A stretch of DNA of 64,000 nucleotides from Pseudobdellovibrionaceae bacterium (GTDB lineage: Bacteria > Bdellovibrionota > Bdellovibrionia > Bdellovibrionales > UBA1609). Each line of letters begins with the position of its first letter. Positions within the stretch are counted from its first letter, which is position 1. Positions 7,674 through 18,344 of this stretch are shown here, piece after piece. The translations under genes were made by a program, and so were the position numbers. The DNA lies in assembly GCA_023954155.1 (NCBI GenBank), contig JAMLIO010000005.1:62001-126000 (forward strand), in the 5' to 3' direction. Below the pieces are notes generated by a model, which was not told the DNA's origin, did not search any database, and was given only the letters and a program-made list of their open reading frames with translations.

Positions 7674-10600
7674 ATGAACGTAAAAAGTTTAGGACTTGGG
7701 ATATTATTTTTAAGTTTAGCGGGATGTGGTGGCTTTAGCGCAAGTAAAGTGGGAGCCCTGATTTCCATCGTAGCGCCCATGTACACCAATCAAACTTCTG
7801 TTGAAGTCCATGGAAAATGTGATCCTCGAAAAGAAGAACCTGTCACCCTTTCAGGTAACTTTGCAACATCGCCATTAGATGCTCTTTGTGAAGACAAAGC
7901 TTATACAGCAACGATTCCTTTACACGAAGAAGAGACCACTGTGGTTGTAGATCAAGCTGGAGCTTCAGCCCAAGCCACCATCATTTTTGATAACGTGCCA
8001 CCAGAAGTGCATGTGACCTTTCCTGTTCCAAGTGGAGTGATTGGAAGTAACGTTTATGTTTCAGGAACTTGTGAGTCGGGTTTGCCTGTTGAACTTTCTG
8101 GTGACATGAACCGATCTGTGACCACACCCTGTACGGACGGACAGTTCATTGCTAACGTGGTGATGAACTTAGAACCTGCTGAAGGTTCACGCTCTTTAAC
8201 TGCGACCCAAGTCGACCTTGCTACAAACGTGGGAACTGTCGACGCCACTTACACTTTTGATAACACAATTCCTAGTAATCCGTCTCTTACACTCACTGTG
8301 ACCAATCCTTACACCGCGGCCAATCCTGTGATCTCAACAGATACATCTCCTTCACTAGCGGGAAGTGTTGTGGGTGCGGATAACGGAAGAGTTCACGTTT
8401 ATGAAGTTTCTAATTGTTCAGGCATTCCTAAAACCAGCATCACAGTTCCTGTGGGAGGAGCCTTAAGCACTATACTAAGTTATGCCAGTGATGGTTCAGA
8501 TGATGGCATTCACAGGTACTATGCTAGAGCTTTGGGAGCAAACGGTGTAGCAAGCCCCAATAATTGTTTAAACACCAATCAGTCCTATCGTTTGGACACT
8601 CAACCACCAAATGTCACATTGACTTCTCATGCCAATGGAGCACGGGTTAGAGCGGGAGTGCAGCAGACTTTTCGTGGAGCGTGTGAAACAGGACTTCCTG
8701 TCACTTTAAAAGTAGGCAGTGAAACCTTTACTTTAAATTGTTCTGGTCGCTCTTACAGTCGTTCTATGAATATGCCTAATGAATTCGGACCACTTACGAT
8801 CACTTATTCTCAAACAGATTTTGTTGGTAACAGTTATACTGGCAGCACTACTATTGAAATCACTGAAAAGCCAGACAACACTCCGCCTGAATTGAACTTT
8901 ATTAACCTGTCTGCGGGCGATCAGTTAGTCAAAGGCCAGCTGTTCGGACTGACGGGCTTATGTGATCCTGATCTTCCTTTACAGGTATCGGGGAATGCTC
9001 TTGCAAGTCCTGTAAATGTAACTTGTAGTTCTGCGGGTGTATTCATGGCTAACGTTACTATCACCCAAAACACAGGTAACAATTTAACAGTGGAAGCTCG
9101 ACAGACCGATCTTTCTGGTAACCAAGGCAGATACTCAGTTAGAATTCGTGTGGTCAATCCAGAACCTGGCAATGGCCCTTACATCACCATTGCGTCTCCG
9201 TTAGCCAGTTCGAATTATGGTGTGGGTGCTCCTATTGTGATCAGTGGGGTATGTACTGCTAATCTTTCAGTGTCTATCACGGGGATGGCTTTAGCTACGG
9301 AATACACGACACCATGTACGGGTGCAGGGACTTACAGTGTGACAGCCAGTGTGGCGGCACAACCAGGAGAAGGGCTTTTGATTATCGCTTCTCAAAATGA
9401 TGGTGTGTACACTGGAGATTATTCCACACCTATTAACATTCTGACAGCACCGACTCATCCTTCACCTCCACCAGTTAAATTGATGTCACCAGTAGATGGT
9501 ACGAACTACAATATAAGCAGTCAGATCTTAGTGGCGGGAACTTGTGCTTATGGTTTACCAGTTAATATTTCGGGTGCAGCACTCACTGCGACCACTCAAG
9601 CCACATGTACAAGTGCAGGAACCTTCTTTGAAATCTTACAAGTGATTTCGACACCACAAAGTCATGCAGGAGTTGTAGTCACGCAAGTCAATAATTTTGG
9701 TGAAGTAGGAATGGACTTGGCCAATTTAAATATTGTAGAGAACACCGAAGACGTAAATCCACCTAACCTGACCATTTCTGCTCCGTCTAATGATAGCAGT
9801 CACGAAGCATCTAGTGTGATCACCGTCAGTGGGGCCTGTGAAAATGGCTCTGATGTGAATATTATGGGAGCGGCGTTGTCGGGATTTCATACGGCAACAT
9901 GTACGGCGGGAAATTATTCCGCTTTAGTTCCTACAACTTCTGTTGGTGGAAACTCTTTAAGTGTGATTGCGGCTCAAGGCGATGCGGCGGGGAACTTTAA
10001 AGTGGCCAGTCGAAATATTCGTATCACTGTGCCGTCTGACAATACAGCTCCTGATGTAAAGATCACCTTTCCTACTGATGGACTAGTGATCAATAGAAAC
10101 AGTTATGTGGTCGTGACAGGAACCTGCGAAGGGGGATTGAACGTGGCCATTACGGGTACAGCACTGGCCTCTGGGGGCAATGTCGATTGTCAACTGAGCG
10201 GAACTTTCAGTAAAGTGCTTTCGATTTCCAATGTGGCAGCTGTCAACCGCACGATTGTGGCCACCCAAAAAGATGCGTCTAATAATACAGGGCAATCCAC
10301 TGTGACTGTAGATGTGGGATTTAATCCAGATATTATTGCGCCTAATGTGACGATTTCCAATCCTGCGGCAAACTCTGAGCATCAAAACGGCAGAGTGATC
10401 ACTATCAGCGGAAGCTGTCAAAGCGGTATACCTGTTTTTGTAACAGGGTCAGCACTTGCTGATAGTGCGGTGGCTAATTGCAGCAGTGGGTCTTACACGA
10501 CAGGTGTGATGGCTTCAAGTTCTGGTGGTGATGATCTGGATATCATTGCTTACCAAATAGATGAGAGTGGCAATGTGGGTGTGGCTCAAAGAACAGTAAA

Positions 10601-13600
10601 TGTTTATGTTGTGCCTAACCCTAATCCTCCTAGCTTGACTGTAGACTTTCCGATTGCAAATGAAACTTATGGCCGTGGAGGGATCATTGTTGTGGCTGGG
10701 CAATGTATTCCAGGTTATCAGGTTTCTATTTCAGGGAATGCTTTAGCCAGAAGCAGTAGGGTCTCTTGTCCTTCTGGTGGAAGTTATAGCTTGATCACAA
10801 ATTTAAGAAACTCCGCAGCTACCAATGCCACGATTATGGCGACCCAAAGAGACAACTTCTGGCGTCTCTATTCGGCTTTTGTGCGAGTCAATGTGTCTTC
10901 TCAACCGCCACCACCAGCTCCTGAGATCAGCATTGTAAACCCTGCACCTTCTGCAGTGATTGATGCTGGGGCAAATATTCCTATTCAAGGTGTGTGTGTG
11001 ACAGGGGGATCGGCCGTTTATATCTTGGGATCTGCAATAGGAAAAACGATCACCACAGCTTGTAACGCGAACTCTTTTTCTATCAACACAAATGTAGTGC
11101 CTTATACACAACTGAATTCAAGTTTGATTGCGATTCAGATCAATTCAGGTGCGTTGTCTTATGCTTCTAATGTGGTGCATGTACAGCGTCCTCCAGTGCC
11201 TGTGCCACCAGTGGTGTCCTTTACAACACCTGCGAACAATTCAACGATTGTACAGGGAACAAAAGTGACGGTGACAGGAAGCTGTTCTACAGGACTGGCT
11301 GTGGACCTTTATGGAACAGCTATCACTTCTTCTATTTCAACAGGATGTCTAGCTAACGGAACATTCAGCACACAGGTTACAATCACTACGGCAATAGGTG
11401 CTAAAACCTTGACTGCAAGACAGGTTAACATTGCGGGACAGGTGGGTACGGCCTCTAGAAACTTTAATATTATTGAAACTCCAGCCTTGGATATTTCATC
11501 ACCACTTGCTGGTTCTTCTTTCATTCGTGGAGTGGGTATTACAGTAGATGGCGACTGTCGACCTGGGGTGACCGTAGAGATCACTGGGAATGCGGTTCTA
11601 GGAAACCCCACAACGGGTTGTGGAGTTGATGGTCGCTTTGGTTCCAGTGTGAATTTGGTGAATGTCGTAGCAAATAATTTAAATGTAACAGTGAGACAGA
11701 ACGTGGCTCCAGGGTATATTGCGACGGACTCAGTTAAGATTAACACCGTAGCTATTCCAGTGAATCCACAAGTGACCATTTCTGATCCTGAAGATAACTC
11801 GTCTCATCAATCGGGTTCTGCGGTGCAAATCACAGGAACTTGTACAGCGGGATACAACGTCACCGTATCGGGTACGGGACTGGCAAACCCTGTCACCACA
11901 CCTTGTACGAATGAGGGCACTTATGTCGCTAATGCCTTTGTGGTGACCTTGCCTGAACCTGAGCCACCAGATCCAGAAGACCCAGAAGAACCTGGTGAAG
12001 AGGAAGAAGAAGAGGAACAAAACTTAATCGTTCGTGCGGAACAGAACATTTCAGGAAATATAGGTTTCCGTGAGATCACCGTAATGATTTCTACAAATTC
12101 TTCTTATTCTCATTGTGGAAGTAATGTGATGAAAGACTGTTCTATTGATGGTCGTGGTAAAGAGAGTAACCCTTATCTGATTGGGACTTACTCATGCTTG
12201 GATAACATTCGTGTTTTAAGCAATAGAAAATGTCATTACCGCTTAAGCAAAAACATCACAGCACCTAGTAACAGTAACTGGGAGCCTTTGGGAACTTACA
12301 TCAAACCGTTTACGGGCAGTATTGATGGTGCTGGTCGAAAAATTATTGGTTTAAAGATCAACCGCCAAGATACTACAGATGTTGGACTTATTGGTGCCGC
12401 TGATGGGGCTACAATCAAGAACCTCACTTTAGAAAATGTGGACGTAAGAGGTAAGCAGTATGTGGGTGCTGTTGTTGGATACGGTGAAGACGGTACAACG
12501 ATAGATAACGTCCATCTTCGAGGTAAGATTACTGTAAGAGGAAGTGCGAGCAACTCTGTAGGTGTGCGTGCAGGAGGTATTGCAGGATTCTTAGAGGGGT
12601 CGATGCGAAACTGTACCATCAATGGTGAAGGAAGTGCGCAGTCAGGCCAAGATGATGAAGTCACAGAGATCAAAGTCTCAGGAATGATCAACACTAGATA
12701 CAATGGTGAAGAAGGCCATCGTGTGGGTGGTTTTGTCGGAGACATGATCGGGAATATGAGTAACAACAAGGCCCAAAACGCCGCCATTCGAATGGATGTG
12801 AGTGGGTATATTTATATTTACGAAAACGACTACGGTAAAGCGGGACACAGAGTGGGTGGTATTGTCGGCCGACTTAACGCCACAAGCTCGGCTATGAGTA
12901 ACAACTATGTCTTTACTGAAAACTCTTTTGAGCCAGGAATTGTGGCCCCCATTGTTGTAGGGGACATTTATGTGGAGCGCTCTGAAAGAGGACTCAATGG
13001 ACACAGGGTCGGAGGTCTGATTGGTGAGTCGGGTGCAGGTGTGATTGATAAATCTTCTATTCAAGGGATCAACACCACAAATGTGGCGGGGAGCTTTTGG
13101 GGAACGGTGGATGATAACACTCACAGAAATACGGGACATACAGTCGGATTTATTTTAGGCAGTAATATTAACGCTAGTCTGGTAATGGATAAAGTTTACT
13201 TAGAGTTACCACAAGATCTTGAAGATCCACCTATTGACCCTGTCACTGGTAAACCGATCTACGATATACCTGAGCTAGCCATGAGAGTGGTGGGGGACAA
13301 TGGAGTGCATGATGTGGGTGGTCTGATTGGTGAGACCATTGTGGCTCCTCTGTTCTCGAATATTCATGTGCAGTCTGCGGCTATGAAAGTGGAATCTATC
13401 AGTAATAGAGGAAACCATGTGGGAGGACTGATTGGGTCTGTTTATGCCAACAGTTATAGTGGAAGTTCATCTTCTCGATTTGGTATGAGCATCGCCTATA
13501 TTTCAGGTTTAAATTCTCAGATCATTGCTCGTTGTAATGGGACTCTTTGTGCGGGAAACAAGATTGGTGGAGCCATTGGGCGTATGGCCTACACTCGAAA

Positions 13601-14402
13601 CCCATCTGGCAGTGATAAATCTAAAGGCTTTGATATGATTGGTGTGGCTGTGGATGGTTACGCGACCATCTCATCTTACGGAACCCATGGGGAACACTAT
13701 GTGGGTGGACTGATTGGACAGATGATTGAGCCCCATGCCTTAAGCAACACGTCAAATATGTCCAGACTTCGTAGATCCTTTGTCTCTGAGATGGCTACTT
13801 TGAACTCCACAGCTCCTAATACCATTATGGGTGGGTTGATTGGTGAGTATCAACGTCGGGATAATAACGAGTACACTGGTGGAGGAAGTTCATTGCAGTA
13901 TTCATTCCTTGTAGAGAACACTCACTCGCATGCGGCCTATGTCTTACCGCAGACAGCGGCAAGCACATCAGCGCTAGGTTTTATTATGGGTCGTTGTAAC
14001 ATGGGGAATGTGAATCGCGGTGGACAGGTAGTATATCTTAGAAGATCCTATGGCGCACCGGTAGATGGAATTGATATTCCAGAGGATATGGTCAACTTGT
14101 CTGGAGTGATAGGGGTTTCCACAGGAACCAATCAAGGGCCAGCGAAGTGTCACATTCAAGATACAAGGTATGGGCATGCCAGTGGTATCCCTGCTCAAGC
14201 TTGCTTGGGGTGCGGTGCTTCGGGGAGTAATAATGGATTGACCGAAACTCAACTTCGAAACCGAGCGCTCTTCCCAATGACTTGGTCATTTAATAATGAT
14301 ACCCCTCCGCCTGCTGAGCTCATATGGACTATGGATCCTATCCCGTTCTTGATTGTTGATCCTGATTTAGACATCAACGATCCGCCAGAAGATGAGGGCT
14401 AA
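7674..14402 (+). CDS. Giant surface lipoprotein with Ig-like repeats and GLUG repeats (2,242 residues)
   Basis: Start ATG 7674 is chosen over an upstream in-frame ATG at 7623. It has an aaaaaggacc ribosome binding site and gives a textbook lipoprotein signal ending in LSLAGC (Cys19). From about residue 40 to 1455 there are about 14 repeats of 85-100 residues. Each begins with a proline-rich linker and a beta-rich G-x-C-x-x-G element (for example SGTCESG, TGTCEGG, SGSCQSG), with a second Cys about 20-25 residues later (TPC, TGC, VDC). This suggests Ig-like folds each closed by one disulfide. A Pro/Glu hinge (about 1425-1445) precedes a C-terminal half with about ten GLUG-type motifs (HRVGGFVG, HDVGGLIG, HYVGGLIG and so on), a repeat known from large secreted and adhesin-like proteins. 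The acidic C-terminus lacks any sorting motif I recognise. It is probably an adhesin or structural surface fibre anchored by lipid. Confidence 0.85.
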   Translation: MNVKSLGLGILFLSLAGCGGFSASKVGALISIVAPMYTNQTSVEVHGKCDPRKEEPVTLSGNFATSPLDALCEDKAYTATIPLHEEETTVVVDQAGASAQATIIFDNVPPEVHVTFPVPSGVIGSNVYVSGTCESGLPVELSGDMNRSVTTPCTDGQFIANVVMNLEPAEGSRSLTATQVDLATNVGTVDATYTFDNTIPSNPSLTLTVTNPYTAANPVISTDTSPSLAGSVVGADNGRVHVYEVSNCSGIPKTSITVPVGGALSTILSYASDGSDDGIHRYYARALGANGVASPNNCLNTNQSYRLDTQPPNVTLTSHANGARVRAGVQQTFRGACETGLPVTLKVGSETFTLNCSGRSYSRSMNMPNEFGPLTITYSQTDFVGNSYTGSTTIEITEKPDNTPPELNFINLSAGDQLVKGQLFGLTGLCDPDLPLQVSGNALASPVNVTCSSAGVFMANVTITQNTGNNLTVEARQTDLSGNQGRYSVRIRVVNPEPGNGPYITIASPLASSNYGVGAPIVISGVCTANLSVSITGMALATEYTTPCTGAGTYSVTASVAAQPGEGLLIIASQNDGVYTGDYSTPINILTAPTHPSPPPVKLMSPVDGTNYNISSQILVAGTCAYGLPVNISGAALTATTQATCTSAGTFFEILQVISTPQSHAGVVVTQVNNFGEVGMDLANLNIVENTEDVNPPNLTISAPSNDSSHEASSVITVSGACENGSDVNIMGAALSGFHTATCTAGNYSALVPTTSVGGNSLSVIAAQGDAAGNFKVASRNIRITVPSDNTAPDVKITFPTDGLVINRNSYVVVTGTCEGGLNVAITGTALASGGNVDCQLSGTFSKVLSISNVAAVNRTIVATQKDASNNTGQSTVTVDVGFNPDIIAPNVTISNPAANSEHQNGRVITISGSCQSGIPVFVTGSALADSAVANCSSGSYTTGVMASSSGGDDLDIIAYQIDESGNVGVAQRTVNVYVVPNPNPPSLTVDFPIANETYGRGGIIVVAGQCIPGYQVSISGNALARSSRVSCPSGGSYSLITNLRNSAATNATIMATQRDNFWRLYSAFVRVNVSSQPPPPAPEISIVNPAPSAVIDAGANIPIQGVCVTGGSAVYILGSAIGKTITTACNANSFSINTNVVPYTQLNSSLIAIQINSGALSYASNVVHVQRPPVPVPPVVSFTTPANNSTIVQGTKVTVTGSCSTGLAVDLYGTAITSSISTGCLANGTFSTQVTITTAIGAKTLTARQVNIAGQVGTASRNFNIIETPALDISSPLAGSSFIRGVGITVDGDCRPGVTVEITGNAVLGNPTTGCGVDGRFGSSVNLVNVVANNLNVTVRQNVAPGYIATDSVKINTVAIPVNPQVTISDPEDNSSHQSGSAVQITGTCTAGYNVTVSGTGLANPVTTPCTNEGTYVANAFVVTLPEPEPPDPEDPEEPGEEEEEEEQNLIVRAEQNISGNIGFREITVMISTNSSYSHCGSNVMKDCSIDGRGKESNPYLIGTYSCLDNIRVLSNRKCHYRLSKNITAPSNSNWEPLGTYIKPFTGSIDGAGRKIIGLKINRQDTTDVGLIGAADGATIKNLTLENVDVRGKQYVGAVVGYGEDGTTIDNVHLRGKITVRGSASNSVGVRAGGIAGFLEGSMRNCTINGEGSAQSGQDDEVTEIKVSGMINTRYNGEEGHRVGGFVGDMIGNMSNNKAQNAAIRMDVSGYIYIYENDYGKAGHRVGGIVGRLNATSSAMSNNYVFTENSFEPGIVAPIVVGDIYVERSERGLNGHRVGGLIGESGAGVIDKSSIQGINTTNVAGSFWGTVDDNTHRNTGHTVGFILGSNINASLVMDKVYLELPQDLEDPPIDPVTGKPIYDIPELAMRVVGDNGVHDVGGLIGETIVAPLFSNIHVQSAAMKVESISNRGNHVGGLIGSVYANSYSGSSSSRFGMSIAYISGLNSQIIARCNGTLCAGNKIGGAIGRMAYTRNPSGSDKSKGFDMIGVAVDGYATISSYGTHGEHYVGGLIGQMIEPHALSNTSNMSRLRRSFVSEMATLNSTAPNTIMGGLIGEYQRRDNNEYTGGGSSLQYSFLVENTHSHAAYVLPQTAASTSALGFIMGRCNMGNVNRGGQVVYLRRSYGAPVDGIDIPEDMVNLSGVIGVSTGTNQGPAKCHIQDTRYGHASGIPAQACLGCGASGSNNGLTETQLRNRALFPMTWSFNNDTPPPAELIWTMDPIPFLIVDPDLDINDPPEDEG

Positions 14403-14442
14403 AAAGTCGTTGGCTCACTCCTAGAGGCTGAAAATAGAAGTT

Positions 14443-14469
14443 CTCCCCACATATAATAAATGTGGGGAG
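14443..14469 (+). terminator. Strong hairpin after the giant lipoprotein gene
   Basis: CTCCCCACAT (14443-14452) and ATGTGGGGAG (14460-14469) form a perfect 10-bp stem with a 7-base AT loop, 40 bases after the stop. The downstream run is atgataaaaattt rather than pure T, so it may stop transcription or protect the mRNA 3-prime end. Confidence 0.6.
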
Positions 14470-14683
14470 ATGATAAAAATTTGACGCTCTCAATGGAATC
14501 ATTTCTAATCCGCACCAATTATCAAGACATAAGTCCAGCATTTAGGAGTCTACACCCCGAGTCAGTGACGTCCAGATTTGTGCGCTGCGAGGCCACCTTT
14601 TCCTTAAAAACATGTGACAATTAAACCATAGTAGGGGTTTAGACCCCTCTGGATTAAAGCTCATAAGTTTGAGGGGGAGGGTT

Positions 14684-16018
14684 ATGAGGTTTAAGACAGA
14701 AATGAAATTTCTGTTTTGCTTTTTGGGACTATGGTCACTTACTGGGCATCAAGTCCATGCTTTTGAAAAGGCACAACTCAGTGCCTCTTTAGATCAGTAC
14801 ATCAATGTGTCTGAATCAGGCCAAAGTAGTGACCAAGTGGTGTCAGCACAATTGCTAAGAAGCTCTTCCTTTCTTTTTGGTACGACTTACGTCATGGATG
14901 CAGACCTATTGTGGAGTGGTAACGAGCGTGCCCTCTTTTATAATATTAAAAATCTGAATGTGAGTTTAGGAAGTATTGAACGCCTGATCGTGGGCATCCA
15001 CCAAGAAGCTTGGAATGAAGGCCTAGATTTTTGGGGCTCTTCAGAATGGGGTCCACAGATGCAGAGAAATAAACTCCGAGTGGGTCAGGGTGGACTGCCT
15101 GGAGTTTTCTATAAAAAGCAAATGGAGGGGCTGACTTTTACGGCCATGTACTCTCCTTATTTTTTACCCCACATGGGACCTGATTATGATTTTGCAGGTG
15201 GGAATGTCATTTCGCAAAGCCCGTGGTTTTTACCACCGCCTGAAACAGTACCTTATGAAGGTGAAAGTTTTCAGACCAATTACAGTTTAGATGAACCTCG
15301 CATCATGAGTTTCTTACAAGTTCCTGCTTATGGGGTGGCCTTTGAATACTGGCCCAATAAAGAACTTTACTTGCGCATGAACTGGGTCAGAAAGGCCAAT
15401 CCTCACATGCTGCTGGATTTAAATTTTACTGCAAATGCCTCTGACCCCGATGTACCGATTGATGTACTCGTTAAACCGCGCATCGCTGAGCATGAGCTAA
15501 GAAGTTTGGAAGCCTCTTGGAAGGTCAGCAAAAGAACCCGATTACGAGCCTCTGTCTTACAAGAGGTCTTTGATCAACCTCGTTTTGATACTCATCAGTT
15601 CACTTATCAGACGTTTACGGATCAAACGGTGTACTCTCTGATTCTTAGTCAAGAGCGTTATGACTACACCTACTCTTTAGGGGTTCTGGTGCGTGATGGA
15701 GGCCACCTAGGTTCAGTAGGGGAACTTAGTTCAGCCCTCGTCCACCAAGGCGTCAGACACATTTATCAAAGAGCCGTGAAGGGCACTCTAGGATTAAAAA
15801 ATCTATGGTCTTGGGAGGCTGAAGGCAGTGTGGCTTACGACTGGACCCAGAGAGGCTTCATTGCCACTTTGAATGTAAAGCGGTCTATAAATAAAAACAC
15901 ATATATAGAGCTGGGTGTGGATGCCATCGAACCTTTTAAAGATGCTCCTGAAGGAAGTTTTATCTATCAATATAGAAATTTAGATCGAGTATGGGCAGGA
16001 GTGGCCTATGTGTTTTAA
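14684..16018 (+). CDS. Outer-membrane beta-barrel protein, first barrel/lipoprotein pair
   Basis: A 444-residue predicted barrel. Start ATG 14684 is preceded by gagggggagggtt; an ATG at 14702 and a TTG at 14669 are alternatives. The signal peptide ends near HQVHA. The mature protein has alternating hydrophobic strands rich in Tyr, Trp and Phe and ends in AYVF, an aromatic C-terminal residue typical of BAM substrates. It shares with the barrel at 18345 an S-P-W-F-x-x-x-P-x-T-V block followed by Y-x-L, and a similar order of segments, so the two are diverged paralogues. The next gene starts inside its last codons (11-base overlap), implying translational coupling. No known porin family is recognised. 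Confidence 0.75.
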   Translation: MRFKTEMKFLFCFLGLWSLTGHQVHAFEKAQLSASLDQYINVSESGQSSDQVVSAQLLRSSSFLFGTTYVMDADLLWSGNERALFYNIKNLNVSLGSIERLIVGIHQEAWNEGLDFWGSSEWGPQMQRNKLRVGQGGLPGVFYKKQMEGLTFTAMYSPYFLPHMGPDYDFAGGNVISQSPWFLPPPETVPYEGESFQTNYSLDEPRIMSFLQVPAYGVAFEYWPNKELYLRMNWVRKANPHMLLDLNFTANASDPDVPIDVLVKPRIAEHELRSLEASWKVSKRTRLRASVLQEVFDQPRFDTHQFTYQTFTDQTVYSLILSQERYDYTYSLGVLVRDGGHLGSVGELSSALVHQGVRHIYQRAVKGTLGLKNLWSWEAEGSVAYDWTQRGFIATLNVKRSINKNTYIELGVDAIEPFKDAPEGSFIYQYRNLDRVWAGVAYVF

Positions 16019-18242
16019 GTTAAAACCTGTGCTTAAAACACTCAGCCTTATCGGTCTATGTGTGACCTTCTGGGCCTGTTCCAATAAAGGAAAAGAGGGT
16101 GAGGGGATTTCGGTTCAGCTGTCTTATGATTCCAAGTGTCTCAATGGACTTGCTGATCGTGTCGCCAAGTGGTCTGAAGGCCGAGGGTCGGCCTCAACAA
16201 TCCAAGCCGATGTGAGTTGCATTGGGGACGCCATTGATTATTTTTTAAGACGGGTCAGAGGGGCTGATGCGACCTATTACACTCACACCGAAGTCTTTCA
16301 TATTTTACAAAAGTTTTTTAATTCCAGAGATTTCAATCAGGCCATCGTAGACGATATTTTAGAAGTCAAAACTTGGATTTTAGGCGGCGACTCTAAGATT
16401 CTCACACGTCATGAGTTAGAAAGTCTATCTACATTGTTACACGAGACAAAACCTTTACTAGCACGCCTGACTCCTGTGGCTTATCGTTTATTTTTTAAGC
16501 CCGCTCCCAAGCATAATCTTTCCCATCAGTTCACTTCTGTTGAGGCTACAGAGCTGCGTTCGATTTTAGGTCAAATCATAGAAAATCTAAATGAGGCCTC
16601 GGCACCCGTGGTCACTCCTGTGGATGTGCAAAGAGCCCATGAAGTGATCCAAAGAATTACCAAACATTTTGATGTGAGCTTTATCAACCCTGAAGAGTTA
16701 AAAAAATACTGGAGTGTCATCAATATTATATTGGGGCAGGAGTTAGAGTCAGACATTGCTTTGACTCCAGGGTCTAAAATCTACAAGTATATTGAAAAAG
16801 TTTACTTCTTGGCTATCAGGCTTAAGTATGGTGTGTTGGACTCGGGCTGGCGAAACCCTACAAACTTTTCTCATCTAGAACCCATTGTAGAAGAGGCCAT
16901 CCCCTTAGTGGGTGAATTTATTGAAAACCAAGATCGCCAAGTGCTAACACGTGCGCGTATTTTGAAACTGACTGAGATTGTGATCGACATTGTCGATATG
17001 CCAGAACTTGATGCTGAAATTCGAGAGATGCTCGTTGACAGATTTTATACTCGCTTTTTTCAAGTACAAGACGAGCTGGATTTGAAAAATTATCGTAAGC
17101 TTAAAGTAGAGTGGAATGAGTTTAGAAACTTTCAACACAACACTGAAGTCTTCTATGGTCGACGTTTTGACTCGAGTTTAATGAGTTTAGGTCTATCGCA
17201 AAGTTTATCTATTCATAACCAGTGGGCCATAGATTTTATGTGGCCTATGCTCAGCGATCAAGATGGCTATGTTTTGACCGACCTTAAACCTCGCATGGTA
17301 GAAGCCAATTACGGCAATCTTTTTAAGCTCAATTGGCAAAGAGCTTTAGCAAGAATCTTTGTGCTGATGTACACCGACGAACCTGTTCGTCGTTCTTTGC
17401 TTACTGGAGTCACCCTAGATGAGTTGCGCTTTGGTTACACCGATGTGTGGAAGTTTTTAAAAGCTTTAGATATTTTATCAGACACAGACGAAGGAGCGTG
17501 GTTTCGCATTTATAATGAAGCCAATCTATTTGTGCCTCGGGCTCTACCAGATTCTTATTTGAGTTACATTGAAGGTGTGGATTATTTTGCAATTTTATTT
17601 TCAGGCTTAGAGTTTTCGGGTTTGCAGCAAGAAGAGATGCGAAAAACTTGCACCCAAGATGATAAACGGTGTGATTTAGAATGGATTAAAAATTCACCTG
17701 CCAAATTCTGGCAACCTATGATCCCTCAATTTGGAACTTATCTGCGTTCAGGCTTAAGTACTGCCGAGTGGCAAGAGTGGGTTGAAGGAATGGAAGAGAT
17801 GGCCAGAGAAACCAAGCAGCCTCAAGCCTTTAAGCGTTCGGAGTTATTGGCTGTCAGCATTGCCTCTCAATACATCGAAGCCTTTTTAAGAAAGTATGAC
17901 GAGAACAAAGACGAGCTGATCGACTTTAAAGAGACCGTGAACTCTTTTGAAAATTTTAAGGCGGCACTTTTAGCACTGCCCCAGATTCAAGGCACCCAAG
18001 CTGAAGACGATCCACAGATTTTGCTTGCGGTGTACTCTTTCTTTTTGCGCAATGGACGTTTACCTAAAGAGGTCTTTGGTCAACCCATCGAACTTTATGG
18101 TTGGCTTAAACGTGTGCAAAGATGCACCATTATGGACGATCAAGGGCGAATCACCCTTGCTAGTAATGTGTCGACCTGCGAGTACACATCGAGCCGTTCA
18201 AAGTTGATGAAAATATTGGCATTTTTGTCTAATGCGATTTAA
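16008..18242 (+). CDS. Large lipoprotein with EF-hand-like loop, first pair
   Basis: A 744-residue lipoprotein. The signal peptide ends in a hydrophobic run with FWAC (Cys24). The mature part is mostly helical by composition. It contains a textbook EF-hand loop at residues 631-642 (DENKDELIDFKE: D1, N3, D5, I8, D9, E12) and a weaker D-x-D-G segment near residue 420 (DQDGYVLTD), so calcium binding is plausible. It is similar to the lipoprotein at 19723 at the N-terminus (Cys, then ID-x-F-x-RR, then GGDS) and in the C-terminal half (EAN-x-F, Y-x-EG-x-x-x-FA, YIE...YD). The ATG at 16008 lies within the barrel gene, with gcaggag as a ribosome binding site. The family is unknown; it probably works with its barrel partner. 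Confidence 0.75.
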   Translation: MCFKLKPVLKTLSLIGLCVTFWACSNKGKEGEGISVQLSYDSKCLNGLADRVAKWSEGRGSASTIQADVSCIGDAIDYFLRRVRGADATYYTHTEVFHILQKFFNSRDFNQAIVDDILEVKTWILGGDSKILTRHELESLSTLLHETKPLLARLTPVAYRLFFKPAPKHNLSHQFTSVEATELRSILGQIIENLNEASAPVVTPVDVQRAHEVIQRITKHFDVSFINPEELKKYWSVINIILGQELESDIALTPGSKIYKYIEKVYFLAIRLKYGVLDSGWRNPTNFSHLEPIVEEAIPLVGEFIENQDRQVLTRARILKLTEIVIDIVDMPELDAEIREMLVDRFYTRFFQVQDELDLKNYRKLKVEWNEFRNFQHNTEVFYGRRFDSSLMSLGLSQSLSIHNQWAIDFMWPMLSDQDGYVLTDLKPRMVEANYGNLFKLNWQRALARIFVLMYTDEPVRRSLLTGVTLDELRFGYTDVWKFLKALDILSDTDEGAWFRIYNEANLFVPRALPDSYLSYIEGVDYFAILFSGLEFSGLQQEEMRKTCTQDDKRCDLEWIKNSPAKFWQPMIPQFGTYLRSGLSTAEWQEWVEGMEEMARETKQPQAFKRSELLAVSIASQYIEAFLRKYDENKDELIDFKETVNSFENFKAALLALPQIQGTQAEDDPQILLAVYSFFLRNGRLPKEVFGQPIELYGWLKRVQRCTIMDDQGRITLASNVSTCEYTSSRSKLMKILAFLSNAI

Positions 18243-18344
18243 TTGGATTTGAGCTTGTAAAAATTTCAACTGGCTCTATTTTGAGTCCACTTTAGGTCAC
18301 TTTTTTAATGAAAGCCAACTGGTGGTAAGGTAAAACTGAGGACT

